Shown here in pieces: positions 39,935 through 50,534 of a stretch of DNA of 64,000 nucleotides. This stretch comes from Sepiola atlantica. Taxonomy: Eukaryota > Mollusca > Cephalopoda > Sepiida > Sepiolidae. The stretch is taken from contig CAUVYP010001208.1 in assembly GCA_963556195.1 (NCBI GenBank), positions 1,364,001 to 1,428,000 of the forward strand. The letters are read 5' to 3'. The position numbers were made by a program, and so were the translations under genes. Within the stretch, counting starts at the first letter, position 1; each line of letters opens with the position of its first letter. A model generated the notes under the pieces. That model was given only the letters and a program-made list of their open reading frames with translations, was not told the DNA's origin and did not search any database.

Positions 39935-41422
39935 TTATCGCGTTTTAAAGTTGATATCGCTTTTGTTTATAACTTCCACATTTATTCGAATTGTGCAACG
40001 AAACTTTGCAGACAGTCGCGGAGACACATTTTCTACTGAAGTACCAAGTTTCAGAAGTGCAGCTCTTGTACTGCCGGAGATATGTCGATACAAACTGAAT
40101 ACGCAAAACATCAACCAAATTTAGCGCGTTTTAAAGTTGATATCGCTTTTGTTTATAACTTCCACATTTATTCGAATTGTGCAACGAAACTTTGCAGACA
40201 GTCTCGAATAGGCCTTTTCTACTGAAGTACTACGTTTCAGAAGTGCAGCTCTTGTATTGCCGGAGATATGTCGATACAAACTGAATACGCAAAACATCAA
40301 CAAAATTTAGCGCGTTTTAAAGTTGATATCGCTTTTGTTTATAACTTCCACATTTATTCGAATTGTGCAACGAAACTTTGCAGACAGTCGCGGAGACACA
40401 TTTTCTACTGAAGTACCAAGTTTCAGAAGTGCAGCTCTTGTACTGCCGGAGATATGTCGATACAAACTGAATACGCAAAACATCAACAAAATTTAGCGCG
40501 TTTTAAAATTGATATCGCTTTTGTCTATAACTTCCACATTTATTCGAATTGCGCAACGAAACTTTGCAGACAGTCTCGAATAGGCCATTTCTACTGAAGT
40601 ACCAAGTTTCAGAAGTGCAGCTCTTGTATTGCCGGAGATATGTCGATACACACTGAATACGCAAAACATCAACAAAATTTAGCGCGTTTTAAAGTTGATA
40701 TCGCTTTCGTTTATAACTTCCACATTTATTCGAATTGTGCAACGAAACTTTGCAGACAGTCGCGGAGACACATTTTCCACTGAAGTACCAAGTTTCAGAA
40801 GTGCAGCTCTAGTACTGCCGGAGATATGTCGATACAAACTGAATACGCAAAACATCAACAAAATTTAGCGCGTTTTAAAGTTGATATCGCTTTTGTTTAT
40901 AACTTCCACATTTATTCGAATTGTGCAACGAAACTTTGCAGACAGTCTCGAATGGGCCTTTACTACTGAAGTACCAAGTTTCAGAAGTGCAGCTCTTGTA
41001 CTGCCGGAGATATGTCGATACACACTGAATACGCAAAACATCAACAAAATTTAGCGCGTTTTAAAGTGGATATCGATTTTGTTTATAACTTCCACATTTA
41101 TTCGAATTGTGCAACGAAACTTTGCAGACAGTCGCGGAGACACATTTTCTACTGAAGTACCACGTTTCAGAAGTGCAGCTCTTTTACTGCCGGAGATATG
41201 TGGATACAAACTGAATACGCAAAACATCAACAAAATGTAGCGCGTTTTACAGTTGATATCGGTTTTGTTTATAACTTCCACATTTATTCGAATTGTGCAA
41301 CGAAACTTTGCAGACAGTCGCGGAGACACATTCTCTACTGAAGTACCAAGTTTCAGAAGTGCAGCTCTTGTACTGCCGGAGATATGTCGATACAAACTGA
41401 ATACGCAAAACATCAACAAAAT
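39935..41422. repeat. Tandem 8-mer m-K-P-E-N-V/R-Y-D, copy 2 (1,488 bp)
   Basis: Second copy of the 1,488-bp unit. Its Y has 'cttttactg' and 'tgtggatac', where copy 1 has 'cttgtactg' and 'tgtcgatac'; it ends in a plain D with 'acattctctac' and is followed by M. Confidence 0.82.
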
Positions 41423-42166
41423 TTAGCGCGTTTTAAAGTTGATATCGCTTTTGTTTATAACTTCCACATTTATTCGAATTGTGCAACGAAACTTTGCAGA
41501 CAGTCGCGGAGACACATTTTCTACTGAAGTACCAAGTTTCAGAAGTGCAGCTCTTGTACTGCCGGAGATATGTCGATACCAACTGAATACGCAAAACATA
41601 CACAAAATTTAGCGCGTTTTAAAGTTGATATCGCTTTTGTGTATAACTTCCACATTTATTCGAATTGTGCAACGAAACTTTGCAGACAGTCGCGGAGACA
41701 CATTTTCTACTGAAGTACCAAGTTTCAGAAGTGCAGCTCTTGTACTGCCGGAGATATGTCGATACAAACTGAATACGCAAAACATCAACAAAATTTAGCG
41801 CGTTTTAAAGTTGATATCGCTTTTGTTTATAACTTCCACATTTATTCGAATTGTGCAACGAAACTTTGCAGACAGTCTCGAATAGGCCTTTTCTACTGAA
41901 GTACTACGTTTCAGAAGTGCAGCTCTTGTATTGCCGGAGATATGTCGATACAAACTGAATACGCAAAACATCAACAAAATTTAGCGCGTTTTAAAGTTGA
42001 TATCGCTTTTGTTTATAACTTCCACATTTATTCGAATTGTGCAACGAAACTTTGCAGACAGTCGCGGAGACACATTTTCTACTGAAGTACCAAGTTTCAG
42101 AAGTGCAGCTCTTGTACTGCCGGAGATATGTCGATACAAACTGAATACGCAAAACATCAACAAAAT
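40493..42166. repeat. Domain II segment E to E, 9 monomers
   Basis: Order: E N V/R Y D M H K P (1,674 bp). Compared with the 12-mer it lacks h, one D and R, and has V/R in place of V. Confidence 0.78.
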
Positions 42167-43654
42167 TTAGCGCGTTTTAAAATTGATATCGCTTTTGTTT
42201 ATAACTTCCACATTTATTCGAATTGCGCAACGAAACTTTGCAGACAGTCTCGAATAGGCGATTTCTACTGAAGTACCAAGTTTCAGAAGTGCAGCTCTTG
42301 TATTGCCGGAGATATGTCGATACACACTGAATACGCAAAACATCAACAAAATTTAGCGCGTTTTAAAGTTGATATCGCTTTTGTTTATAACTTCCACATT
42401 TATTCGAATTGTGCAACGAAACTTTGCAGACAGTCGCGGAGACACATTTTCTACTGAAGTACCAAGTTTCAGAAGTGCAGCTCTTGTACTGCCGGAGATA
42501 TGTGGATACAAACTGAATACGCAAAACATCAACAAAATGTAGCGCGTTTTACAGTTGATATCGCTTTTGTTTATAACTTCCACATTTATTCGAATTGTGT
42601 AACGAAACTTTGCAGACAGTCGCGGAGACACATTTTCTACTGAAGTACCAAGTTTCAGAAGTGCAGCTCTTGTACTGCCGGAGATATGTCGATACAAACT
42701 GAATACGCAAAACATCAACAAAATTTAGCGCGTTTTAAAGTTGATATCGCTTTTGTTTATAACTTCCACATTTATTCGAATTGTGCAACGAAACTTTGCA
42801 GACAGTCTCGAATAGGCTCTTTCTACTGAAGTACCAAGTTTCAGAAGTGCAGCTCTTGTACTGCCGGAGATATGTCGATACACACTGAATACGCAAAACA
42901 TCAACAAAATTTAGCGCGTTTTAAAGTTGATATCGCTTTTGTTTATAACTTCCACATTTATTCGAATTGTGCAACGAAACTTTGCAGACAGTCGCGGAGA
43001 CACATTTTCTACTGAAGTACCAAGTTTCAGAAGTGCAGCTCTTGTACTGCCGGAGATATGTCGATACCAACTGAATACGCAAAACATACACAAAATTTAG
43101 CGCGTTTTAAAGTTGATATCGCTTTTGTGTATAACTTCCACATTTATTCGAATTGTGCAACGAAACTTTGCAGACAGTCGCGGAGACACATTTTCTACTG
43201 AAGTACCAAGTTTCAGAAGTGCAGCTCTTGTACTGCCGGAGATATGTCGATACAAACTCAATAAGAAAAACATCAACAAAATTTAGCGCGTTTTAAAGTT
43301 GATATCGCTTTTGTTTATAACTTCCACATTTATTCGAATTGTGCAACGAAACTTTGCAGACAGTCTCGAATAGGCCTTTTCTACTGAAGTACTACGTTTC
43401 AGACGTGCAGCTCTTGTATTGCCGGAGATATGTCGATACAAACTGAATACGCAAAACATCAACAAAATTTAGCGCGTTTTAAAGTTGATATCGCTTTTGT
43501 TTATAACTTCCACATTTATTCGAATTGTGCAACGAAACTTTGCAGACAGTCGCGGAGACACATTTTCTACTGAAGTACCAAGTTTCAGAAGTGCAGCTCT
43601 TGTACTGCCGGAGATATGTCGATACAAACTGAATACGCAAAACATCAACAAAAT
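42167..43654. repeat. Domain II segment E to E, 8 monomers (N-h-Y-V lost)
   Basis: Order: E D D R M H K P (1,488 bp). The N-h-Y-V quartet is missing, and the first D ends with the Y mark 'tgtggatac', which may be the scar of that loss. The H at 43097 has three substitutions within about 10 bases ('ctcaataagaaaaac', near 43259-43267). K has 'tcagacgtgcag'. Confidence 0.75.
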
Positions 43655-46630
43655 TTAGCGCGTTTTAAAATTGATATCGCTTTTGTTTATAACTTCCACA
43701 TTTATTCGAATTGCGCAACGAAACTTTGCAGACAGTCTCGAATAGGCCATTTCTACTGAAGTACCAAGTTTCAGAAGTGCAGCTCTTGTATTGCCGGAGA
43801 TATGTCGATACACACTGAATACGCAAAACATCAACAAAATTTAGCGCGTTTTAAAGTTGATATCGCTTTCGTTTATAACTTCCACATTTATTCGAATTGT
43901 GCAACGAAACTTTGCAGACAGTCGCGGAGACACATTTTCCACTGAAGTACCAAGTTTCAGAAGTGCAGCTCTGGTACTGCCGGAGATATGTCGATACAAA
44001 CTGAATACGCAAAACATCAACAAAATTTAGCGCGTTTTAAAGTTGATATCGCTTTTGTTTATAACTTCCACATTTATTCGAATTGTGCAACGAAACTTTG
44101 CAGACAGTCTCGAATGGGCCTTTTCTACTGAAGTACCAAGTTTCAGAAGTGCAGCTCTTGTACTGCCGGAGATATGTCGATACAAACTGAATACGCAAAA
44201 CATCAACAAAATTTAGCGCGTTTTAAAGTGGATATCGATTTTGTTTATAACTTCCACATTTATTCGAATTGTGCAACGAAACTTTGCAGACAGTCGCGGA
44301 GACACATTTTCTACTGAAGTACCACGTTTAAGAAGTGCAGCTCTTGTACTGCCGGAGATATGTGGATACAAACTGAATACGCAAAACATCAACAAAATTT
44401 AGCGCGTTTTAAAGTTGATATCGCTTTTGTTTATAACTTCCACATTTATTCGAATTGTGCAACGAAACTTTGCAGACAGTCTCGAATGGGCCTTTACTAC
44501 TGAAGTACCAAGTTTCAGAAGTGTAGCTCTTGTACTGCCGGAGATATGTCGATACAAACTGAATACGCAAAACATCAACAAAATTTAGCGCGTTTTAAAG
44601 TTGATATCGCTTTTGTTTATAACTTCCACATTTATTCGAATTGTGCAACGAAACTTTGCAGACAGTCGCAGAGACACATTTCCTACTGAAGTACCAAGTT
44701 TCAGAAGTGCAGCTCTTGTACTGCCGGAGATATGTCGATACAAACTGAATACGCAAAACATCAACAAAATGTAGCGCGTTTTACAGTTGATATCGCTTTT
44801 GTTTATAACTTCCACATTTATTCGAATTGTGCAACGAAACTTTGCAGACAGTCGCGGAGACACATTTGCTACTGAAGTACCAAGTTTCAGAAGTGCAGCT
44901 CTTGTACTGCCGGAGATATGTCGATACAAACTGAATACGCAAAACATCAACAAAATTTAGCGCGTTTTAAAGTTGATATCGCTTTTGTTTATAACTTCCA
45001 CATTTATTCGAATTGTGCAACGAAACTTTGCAGACAGTCTCGAATAGGCCTTTTCTACTGAAGTACCAAGTTTCAGAAGTGCAGCTCTTGTACTGCGTGA
45101 GATATGTTGATACACACTGAATACGCAAAACATCAACAAAATTTAGCGCGTTTTAAAGTTGATATCGCTTTTGTGTATAACTTCCACATTTATTCGAATT
45201 GTGCAACGAAACTTTGCAGACAGTCGCGGAGACACATTTTCTACTGAAGTACCACGTTTCAGAAGTGCAGCTCTTTTACTGCCGGAGATATGTGGATACA
45301 AACTGAATACGCAAAACATCAACAAAATTTAGCGCGTTTTAAAGTTGATATCGCTTTTGTTTATAACTTCCACATTTATTCGAATTGTGCAACGAAACTT
45401 TGCAGACAGTCTCGAATGGGCCTTTACTACTAAAGTACCAAGTTTCAGAAGTGCAGCTCTTGTACTGCCGGAGATATGTCGATACAAACTGAATACGCAA
45501 AACATCAACAAAATTTAGCGCGTTTTAAAGTTGATATCGCTTTTGTTTATAACTTCCACATTTATTCGAATTGTGCAACGAAACTTTGCAGACAGTCGCG
45601 GAGACACATTTGCTACTGAAGTACCAAGTTTCAGAAGTGCAGCTCTTGTACTGCCGGAGATATGTGGATACAAACTGAATACGCAAAACATCAACAAAAT
45701 GTAGCGCGTTTTACAGTTGATATCGGTTTTGTTTATAACTTCCACATTTATTCGAATTGTGCAACGAAACTTTGCAGACAGTCGCGGAGACACATTTTCT
45801 ACTGAAGTACCAAGTTTCAGAAGTGCAGCTCTTGTACTGCCGGAGATATGTCGATACAAACTGAATACGCAAAACATCAACAAAATTTAGCGCGTTTTAA
45901 AGTTGATATCGCTTTTGTTTATAACTTCCACATTTATTCGAATTGTGCAACGAAACTTTGCAGACAGTCTCGAATAGGCTCTTTCTACTGAAGTACCAAG
46001 TTTCAGAAGTGCAGCTCTTGTACTGCCGGAGATATGTCGATACAAACTGAATACTCAAAACATCAACAAAATTTAGCGCGTTTTAAAGTTGATATCGCTT
46101 TTGTTTATAACTTCCACATTTATTCGAATTGTGCAACGAAACTTTGCAGACAGTCGCGGAGACACATTTTCTACTGAAGTACCAAGTTTCAAAAGTGCAG
46201 CTCTTGTACTGCTGGAGATATGTCGATACAAACTGAATACGCAAAACATCAACCAAATTTAGCGCGTTTTAAAGTTGATATCGCTTTTGTTTATAACTTC
46301 CACATTTATTCGAATTGTGCAACGAAACTTTGCAGACAGTCTCGAATAGGCCTTTTCTACTGAAGTACTACGTTTCAGAAGTGCAGCTCTTGTATTGCCG
46401 GAGATATGTCGATACAAACTGAATACGCAAAACATCAACAAAATTTAGCGCGTTTTAAAGTTGATATCGCTTTTGTTTATAACTTCCACATTTATTCGAA
46501 TTGTGCAACGAAACTTTGCAGACAGTCTCGAATAGGCTCTTTCTACTGAAGTACCAAGTTTCAGAAGTGCAGCTCTTGTACTGCCGGAGATATGTCGATA
46601 CAAACTGAATACGCAAAACATCAACAAAAT
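43655..46630. repeat. Domain II segment E to E, 16 monomers
   Basis: Order: E N h Y V D D R H/Y V D D R m K R. It matches 36029-39004 in order, except that the last monomer is R ('aggctctttc') instead of P. Its last joint is 'aaaattcagcgcg'. It contains the second H/Y hybrid. Confidence 0.78.
45143..45328. repeat. Hybrid monomer H/Y, second copy
   Basis: Same structure as 37517-37702, with 'cttttactg' in the right half where the first copy has 'cttgtactg'. The preceding R at 44957 has unusual 'actgcgtgagatatgttg'. Confidence 0.7.
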
Positions 46631-47560
46631 TCAGCGCGTTTTAAAATTGATATCGCTTTTGTTTATAACTTCCACATTTATTCGTATTGCGCAACGAAAC
46701 TTTGCAGACAGTCTCGAATAGGCCATTTCTACTGAAGTACCAAGTTTCAGAAGTGCAGCTCTTGTATTGCCGGAGATATGTCGATACACACTGAATACGC
46801 AAAACATCAACAAAATTTAGCGCGTTTTAAAGTTGATATCGCTTTCGTTTATAACTTCCACATTTATTCGAATTGTGCAACGAAACTTTGCAGACAGTCG
46901 CGGAGACACATTTTCCACTGAAGTACCAAGTTTCAGAAGTGCAGCTCTAGTACTGCCGGAGATATGTCGATACAAACTGAATACGCAAAACATCAACAAA
47001 ATTTAGCGCGTTTTAAAGTTGATATCGCTTTTGTTTATAACTTCCACATTTATTCGAATTGTGCAACGAAACTTTGCAGACAGTCTCGAATGGGCCTTTA
47101 CTACTGAAGTACCAAGTTTCAGAAGTGCAGCTCTTGTACTGCCGGAGATATGTCGATACAAACTGAATACGCAAAACATCAACAAAATTTAGCGCGTTTT
47201 AAAGTTGATATCGCTTTCGTTTATAACTTCCACATTTATTCGAATTGTGCAACGAAACTTTGCAGACAGTCGCGGAGACACATTTTCCACTGAAGTACCA
47301 AGTTTCAGAAGTGCAGCTCTAGTACTGCCGGAGATATGTCGATACAAACTGAATACGCAAAACATCAAAAAAATTTAGCGCGTTTTAAAGTTGATATCGC
47401 TTTTGTTTATAACTTCCACATTTATTCGAATTGTGCAACGAAACTTTGCAGACAGTCTCGAATGGGCCTTTTCTACTGAAGTACCAAGTTTCAGAAGTGC
47501 AGCTCTTGTACTGCCGGAGATATGTCGATACAAACTGAATACGCAAAACATCAACAAAAT
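46631..47560. repeat. Domain II exit segment
   Basis: Order: E N V N h. The next monomer (47561) shows the first Domain III mark 'cttttgtttttaac' with 'tatgtccgg', so the boundary is drawn there. N is present twice, around a V. Confidence 0.65.
47457..47468. other. B-type variable box (example, h class)
   Basis: Twelve bases, ctcgaatgggcc, at the same monomer positions as the A box. B subtypes differ just downstream: 'gggccttttc' (h), 'gggcctttac' (V), 'aggctctttc' (R), 'aggccatttc' (E), 'aggccttttc' (K). The subtype identifies the place of the monomer within the higher-order repeat. Confidence 0.6.
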
Positions 47561-48356
47561 TTAGCGCGTTTTAAAGTTGATATCGCTTTTGTTTTTAACT
47601 TCCACATTTATTCGAATTGTGCAACGAAACTTTGCAGACAGTCTCGAATGGGCCTTTTCTACTGAAGTACTACGTTTCAGAAGTGCAGCTCTTGTATGTC
47701 CGGAGATATGTCGATACAAACTGAATACGCAAAACATCAACAAAATTTAGCGCGTTTTAAAGTTGATATCGCTTTTGTTTATAACTTCCACATTTATTCG
47801 AATTGTGCAACGAAACTTTGCAGACAGTCGCGGAGACACATTTTCCACTGAAGTACGAAGTTTCAGAAGTGCAGCTCTTGTACTGCCGGAGATATGTCGA
47901 TACAAACTGAATACGCAAAACATCAACAAAATTTAGCGCGTTTTAAAGTTGATATCGCTTTTGTTTATAACTTCCACATTTATTCGAATTGTGCAACGAA
48001 ACTTTGCAGACCGTCTCGAATGGGCCTTTTCTACTGAAGTACCAAGTTTCAGAAGTGCAGCTCTTGTACTGCCGGAGATATGTCGATACAAACTGAATAC
48101 GCAAAACATCAACAAAATTTAGCGCGTTTTAAAGTGGATATCGCTTTTGTTTATAACTTCCACATTTATTCGAATTGTGCAACGAAACTTTGCAGACAGT
48201 CGCGGAGACACATTTCCTACTGAAGTACCACGTTTCAGAAGTGCAGCTCTTGTACTGCCGGAGATATGTCGATACAAACTGAATACGCAAAACATCAACA
48301 AAATTTAGCGCGTTTTAAAGTTGATATCGCTTTTGTTTATAACTTCCACATTTATT

Positions 48357-48373
48357 CGAATTGTGCAACGAAA
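48357..48373 (-). other. CENP-B-box-like half site (weak)
   Basis: Read on the minus strand, monomer positions 53-69 give TTTCGTTGCACAATTCG. The mammalian CENP-B box core is NTTCGNNNNANNCGGGN. The TTCG and the spaced A fit (5 of 9 fixed positions) but the CGGG half is absent (ATTC instead). The element recurs in nearly all monomers. Binding of a CENP-B-like protein is unproven and the match may be chance. Confidence 0.15.
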
Positions 48374-48386
48374 CTTTGCAGACAGT

Positions 48387-48398
48387 CGCGGAGACACA
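48387..48398. other. A-type variable box (example)
   Basis: Twelve bases, cgcggagacaca, at monomer positions 83-94. The array alternates between this form and the B form, which differs at 6 or 7 of the 12 positions, while the flanks 'ttgcagacagt' and 'ttctactgaagt' stay almost constant. A short dimorphic box in a constant monomer resembles the A/B box of primate alpha satellite, where the two forms bind different proteins. That parallel is inference. Confidence 0.6.
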
Positions 48399-48490
48399 TT
48401 TTCTACTGAAGTACCAAGTTTCAGAAGTGCAGCTCTTGTACTGCCGGAGATATGTCGATACAAACTGAATACGCAAAACATCAACAAAAT

Positions 48491-48675
48491 TTAGCGCGTT
48501 TTAAAGTTGATATCGCTTTTGTTTATAACTTATACATTTATTCGAATTGTGCAACGAAACTTTGCAGACAGTCTCGAATAGGCTTTTTCTACTGAAGTAT
48601 TAAGTTTCAGAAGTGCAGCTCTTGTACGGCCGGAGATATGTCGATAAAACTGAATACGCAAAACATCAACAAAAT
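48491..48675. repeat. 185-bp monomer, one-base deletion
   Basis: 'gtcgataaaactg' replaces 'gtcgatacaaactg' near 48646, removing one base. The related monomers at 52209 and 55185 are full length, so the deletion arose in this copy only. It also has 'gtacggccgg', seen nowhere else by eye. Confidence 0.88.
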
Positions 48676-49977
48676 TTAGCGCGTTTTAAAGTTGATATCG
48701 CTTTTGTGTATAACTTCCACATTTATTCGAATTGTGCAACAAAACTTTGCAGACAGTCGCGGAGACACATTTCCTACTGAAGTACCAAGTTTCAGAAGTG
48801 CAGATCTTGTTCTGCCGGAGATATGTCGATACAAACTGAATACGCAAAACATCAACAAAATTTAGCGCGTTTTAAAGTTGATATCGCTTTTGTTTATAAC
48901 TTCCACATTTATTCGAATTGTGCAACGAAACTTTGCAGACAGTCGCGGAGACACATTTCCTACTGAAGTACAAAGTCTCAGAAGTGCAGCTCTTGTACTG
49001 CCGGAGATATGTCGATACAAACTGAATACGCAAAACATCAACAAAATTTAGCGCGTTTTAAAGTTGATATCGCTTTTGTTTATAACTTCCACATTTATTC
49101 GAATTGTGCAACGAAACTTTGCAGACAGTCGCGGAGACACATTTTCTACTGAAGTACCAAGTTTCAGAAGTGCAGCTCTTGTACTGCCGGAGATATGTCG
49201 ATACCAACTGAATACGCAAAACATACACAAAATTTAGCGCGTTTTAAAGTTGATATCGCTTTTGTTTATAACTTCCACATTTATTCGAATTGTGCAACGA
49301 AACTTTGCAGACAGTCGCGGAGACACATTTTCTACTGAAGTACCAAGTTTCAGAAGTGCAGCTCTTGTACTGCCGGAGATATGTCGATACAAACTGAATA
49401 CGCAAAACATCAACAAAATTTAGCGCGTTTTAAAGTTGATATCGCTTTTGTGTATAACTTCCACATTTATTCGAATTGTGCAACGAAACTTTGCAGACAG
49501 TCTCGAATAGGCCTTTTCTACTGAAGTACTACGTTTCAGAAGTGCAGCTCTTGTATTGCCGGAGATATGTCGATACAAACTGAATACGCAAAACATACAC
49601 AAAATTTAGCGCGTTTTAAAGTTGATATCGCTTTTGTTTATAACTTCCACATTTATTCGAATTGTGCAACGAAACTTTGCAGACAGTCGCGGAGACAGAT
49701 TTTCTACTGAAGTACCAAGTTTCAGAAGTGCAGCTCTTGTACTGCCGGAGATATGTCGATACAAACTGAATACGCAAAACATCAACAAAATTTAGCGCGT
49801 TTTAAAATTGATATCGCTTTTGTTTATAACTTCCACATTTATTCGAATTGCGCAACGAAACTTTGCAGACAGTCTCGAATAGGCCTTTTCTACTGAAGTA
49901 CCAAGTTTCAGAAGTGCAACTCTTGTATTGCCGGAGATATGTCGATACAAACTGAATACGCAAAACATCAACAAAAT

Positions 49978-50162
49978 TTAGCGCGTTTTAAAGTTGATAT
50001 CGCTTTCGTTTATAACTTCCACATTTATTCGAATTGTGCAACGAAACTTTGCAGACAGTCTCGAATAGGCTTTTCTACTGAAGTATTAAGTTTCAGAAGT
50101 GCAGCTATTGTACTGCCGGAGATATGTCGATACAAACTGAATACGCAAAACATCAACAAAAT
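49978..50162. repeat. 185-bp monomer (F class), one-base deletion
   Basis: 'aggcttttctac' has one T fewer than the F form 'aggctttttctac' (near 50072). The same deletion is in the F monomer at 57231. It follows 'ctttcgtttataac', an N-type left half, so F monomers may themselves be N/F hybrids. Confidence 0.88.
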
Positions 50163-50534
50163 TTAGCGCGTTTTAAAGTTGATATCGCTTTTGTTTATAA
50201 CTTCCACATTTATTCGAATTGTGCAACGAAACTTTGCAGACAGTCGCGGAGACACATTTCCTACTGAAGTACCAAGTTTCAGAAGTGCAGCTCTTGTACT
50301 GCCGGAGATATGTCGATACAAACTGAATACGCAAAACATCAACAAAATTTAGCGCGTTTTAAAATTGATATCGCTTTTGTTTATAACTTCCACATTTATT
50401 CGAATTGCGCAACGAAACTTTGCAGACAGTCTCGAATAGGCCTTTTCTACTGAAGTACCAAGTTTCAGAAGTGCAGCTCTTGTATTGCCGGAGATATGTC
50501 GATACAAACTGAATACGCAAAACATCAACAAAAT

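Larger units (their letters stand above)
39005..40492. repeat. Domain II segment E to E, 8 monomers
   Basis: Order: E N V/R Y D/R m K P (1,488 bp). Two of the eight are hybrids. E carries 'tttgtctataac', shared only with the E at 40493, so the two 8- and 9-mer units are sisters. Confidence 0.78.
12406..47560. repeat. Satellite Domain II (12-monomer-based HOR)
   Basis: About 189 monomers drawn from a limited set of classes in a recurring order (E N h Y V D D R M H K P in its simplest form). The Domain I marks 'gatatctcgatac', 'ataacttatac' and 'gaagtattaag' are absent. All monomers are 186 bp except one of 187 bp at the very start. Unit length varies by whole monomers, the signature of unequal exchange. 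No inserted element or unique sequence was seen. Confidence 0.85.
48305..48490. repeat. Reference monomer (consensus-like, P class)
   Basis: This copy matches my hand-derived consensus throughout and is a convenient reference. The A box is at 48387-48398; the TTTAAA, GATATC, ATTCGAAT and GTAC landmarks are all intact. TTAG at its first four bases carries the only stop codon of the long frame on each strand: TAG read on the plus strand and TAA read on the minus strand overlap by two bases. There is no RNA polymerase III promoter architecture, splice structure or polyadenylation context that would suggest transcription as a gene. Confidence 0.9.
47561..50534. repeat. Domain III entry segment, 16 monomers
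   Basis: Order: K' P h' y d t S G M P K P E' F G E', where y is an A-box monomer with 'gtggatatcgctttt' and 'ccacgttt', d is plain and t has 'ataacttatac'. The run h' y d t S recurs at 51651 and 54627, showing this segment is related to the tandem 16-mer that follows. Two monomers are 185 bp. Confidence 0.72.

Noticed and set aside
48305..48490. Internal sub-repeat in the monomer (for example 'tttgcagacagt' against 'tttcagaagtgc')
   Set aside because: The resemblance is short and gapped, and no consistent 2-fold or 4-fold period appears across the 186 bp.
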